From positions 1 through 32,108 of the forward strand of contig JAUNMP010000035.1 in assembly GCA_030537465.1 (NCBI GenBank): a stretch of 32,108 nucleotides of DNA, read 5' to 3'. A program made the position numbers and the translations under genes. This DNA comes from a bacterium (GTDB lineage: Bacteria > Verrucomicrobiota > Kiritimatiellia > RFP12 > UBA1067). The first letter of the stretch is position 1; each line of letters begins with the position of its first letter. Shown in pieces: positions 31,740-32,108 of this stretch. The notes below the pieces were generated by a model. The model saw only the letters and a list, made by a program, of their open reading frames with translations. It was not told where the DNA came from and ran no database searches.

Positions 31740-32067
31740 AACGCAGATGCCTTCGGCATACACAGTTTTGCCGAAGACCGTTGTGGCTACAACGCCCTCG
31801 CCAAATCGCAATTCATTGACCAATCGGAGACCCCCATTTACGGCGAGGGCTACGCCACAAACGGTCTTCGGCAAGTTCGTGCATCGGAGAGCCAATCCCT
31901 TCCGGACATAGTGCCGCCGACCATGTAGGCATCTTGGCGAAATCCGATTCCGACGTAGACCGCGCACAAATGAACTGTCGATGATTTCCATTAAATTACT
32001 CATAGCGCGGGCGTCGTAGTCGGATCGAATTTCGCCAAAATCTGCGTATGCCGAAGGCATCTGCGTT
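31740..32067. mobile_element. MITE-like 328-bp element with perfect 22-bp terminal inverted repeats
   Basis: Both ends carry AACGCAGATGCCTTCGGCATAC in inverted orientation (31740-31761 and 32046-32067), and each end contains its own small ATGCC-TTC-GGCAT hairpin. Inside are two further inverted repeats. The first pairs 31768-31802 with 31842-31874 (14-bp and 9-bp perfect segments, 6 bp between). The second pairs 31934-31954 with 32019-32038 (about 90% matched). TTCA occurs directly outside or overlapping both ends (31735-31738, 32067-32070), which might be a target duplication but is too short to trust. No transposase or convincing protein is encoded; an open frame across it merely reads through the arms. 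A structured RNA is the main alternative. Confidence 0.65.
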
Positions 32068-32108
32068 TCACTCAAAACTTTGTGGAACCCACTCGTTGAA
32101 TCATACCT

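Noticed and set aside
31735-32070. 4-bp target-site duplication (TTCA) at the ends of the inverted-repeat element
   Set aside because: The match is short and overlaps the end of one terminal repeat, so it could be chance; it is mentioned but not used as evidence of transposition.
31701-32075. 124-codon frame on the minus strand before the third FAD gene
   Set aside because: It reads across the arms and loops of the inverted-repeat element, has no ribosome binding site and no recognisable domain. Its sequence is explained by the repeats.
1-32108. tRNA or rRNA genes, riboswitches
   Set aside because: No cloverleaf-like or rRNA-conserved sequence was recognised in the intergenic gaps, which are mostly under 150 bases and filled by promoters or repeats.

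Overview
The window is GC-rich bacterial chromosome in which every gene I can support is read from the minus strand. The gene content suggests a PVC-group bacterium of the Verrucomicrobiota/Kiritimatiellota/Lentisphaerota type. The signs are Tat-exported FAD oxidoreductases in several copies, a DUF4838 protein, a WbsX/GH99-like protein fused to an esterase, a planctomycete-style protein joining an HzsA-like region, c-type haem motifs and an FGE-like domain, and many secreted glycan-active proteins. The phylum is an inference from family content, not from a marker gene.

Layout, low to high coordinate (transcription runs from high to low): (1) 1-5000, a mixed block with an FmdB-type zinc-ribbon protein cut by the window edge, a METTL25-like methyltransferase, an unannotated 35-residue hydrophobic peptide with a strong ribosome binding site, a Tat-exported beta-helix (pectate-lyase-like) protein, an RsuA/RluB pseudouridine synthase, a GxxExxY predicted nuclease set among GC-rich repeats, and a ThyX-like thymidylate synthase. 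(2) 5200-8600, a DUF2339-DUF3999 membrane gene pair with its own promoter. (3) 8588-11653, an Aquifex-type aconitase with a clear promoter and terminator, preceded upstream by an aldo/keto reductase. (4) 11662-17823, a glycan-degradation run: WbsX-like/esterase fusion, GH78-like rhamnosidase and DUF4838 protein. (5) 17925-22846, a tightly overlapping cluster trmB-queD-queE-(HzsA-like/haem/FGE-like giant). (6) 22947-31685, a thioesterase followed by a secreted-enzyme region with three FAD oxidoreductases, a GH26 beta-mannanase and a frameshifted secreted beta-strand protein, interrupted by a DUF6364/PIN toxin-antitoxin pair. (7) 31740-32067, a compact element with perfect 22-bp terminal inverted repeats and two internal hairpins.

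Functionally the accessory genes look like a plant or host glycan programme: mannan (GH26), rhamnose-containing glycans (GH78-like), polyuronate-like substrates (beta-helix, DUF4838), ester removal (esterase domain), and oxidation of released sugars or glycosides by flavoenzymes (inferred only). Housekeeping genes (aconitase, TrmB, QueD/QueE, pseudouridine synthase, ThyX) are interleaved.

Two themes stand out. First, several unrelated short-repeat families (7-, 9-, 10- and 54-bp units and a palindrome) sit at gene ends or inside genes in frame. One GC-rich family surrounds the GxxExxY nuclease gene in opposite orientations. Second, at least six promoters look like extended -10 elements (TGn plus a TATAAT-like hexamer), and three lie only 6-7 bases from the ATG, which predicts leaderless mRNAs.
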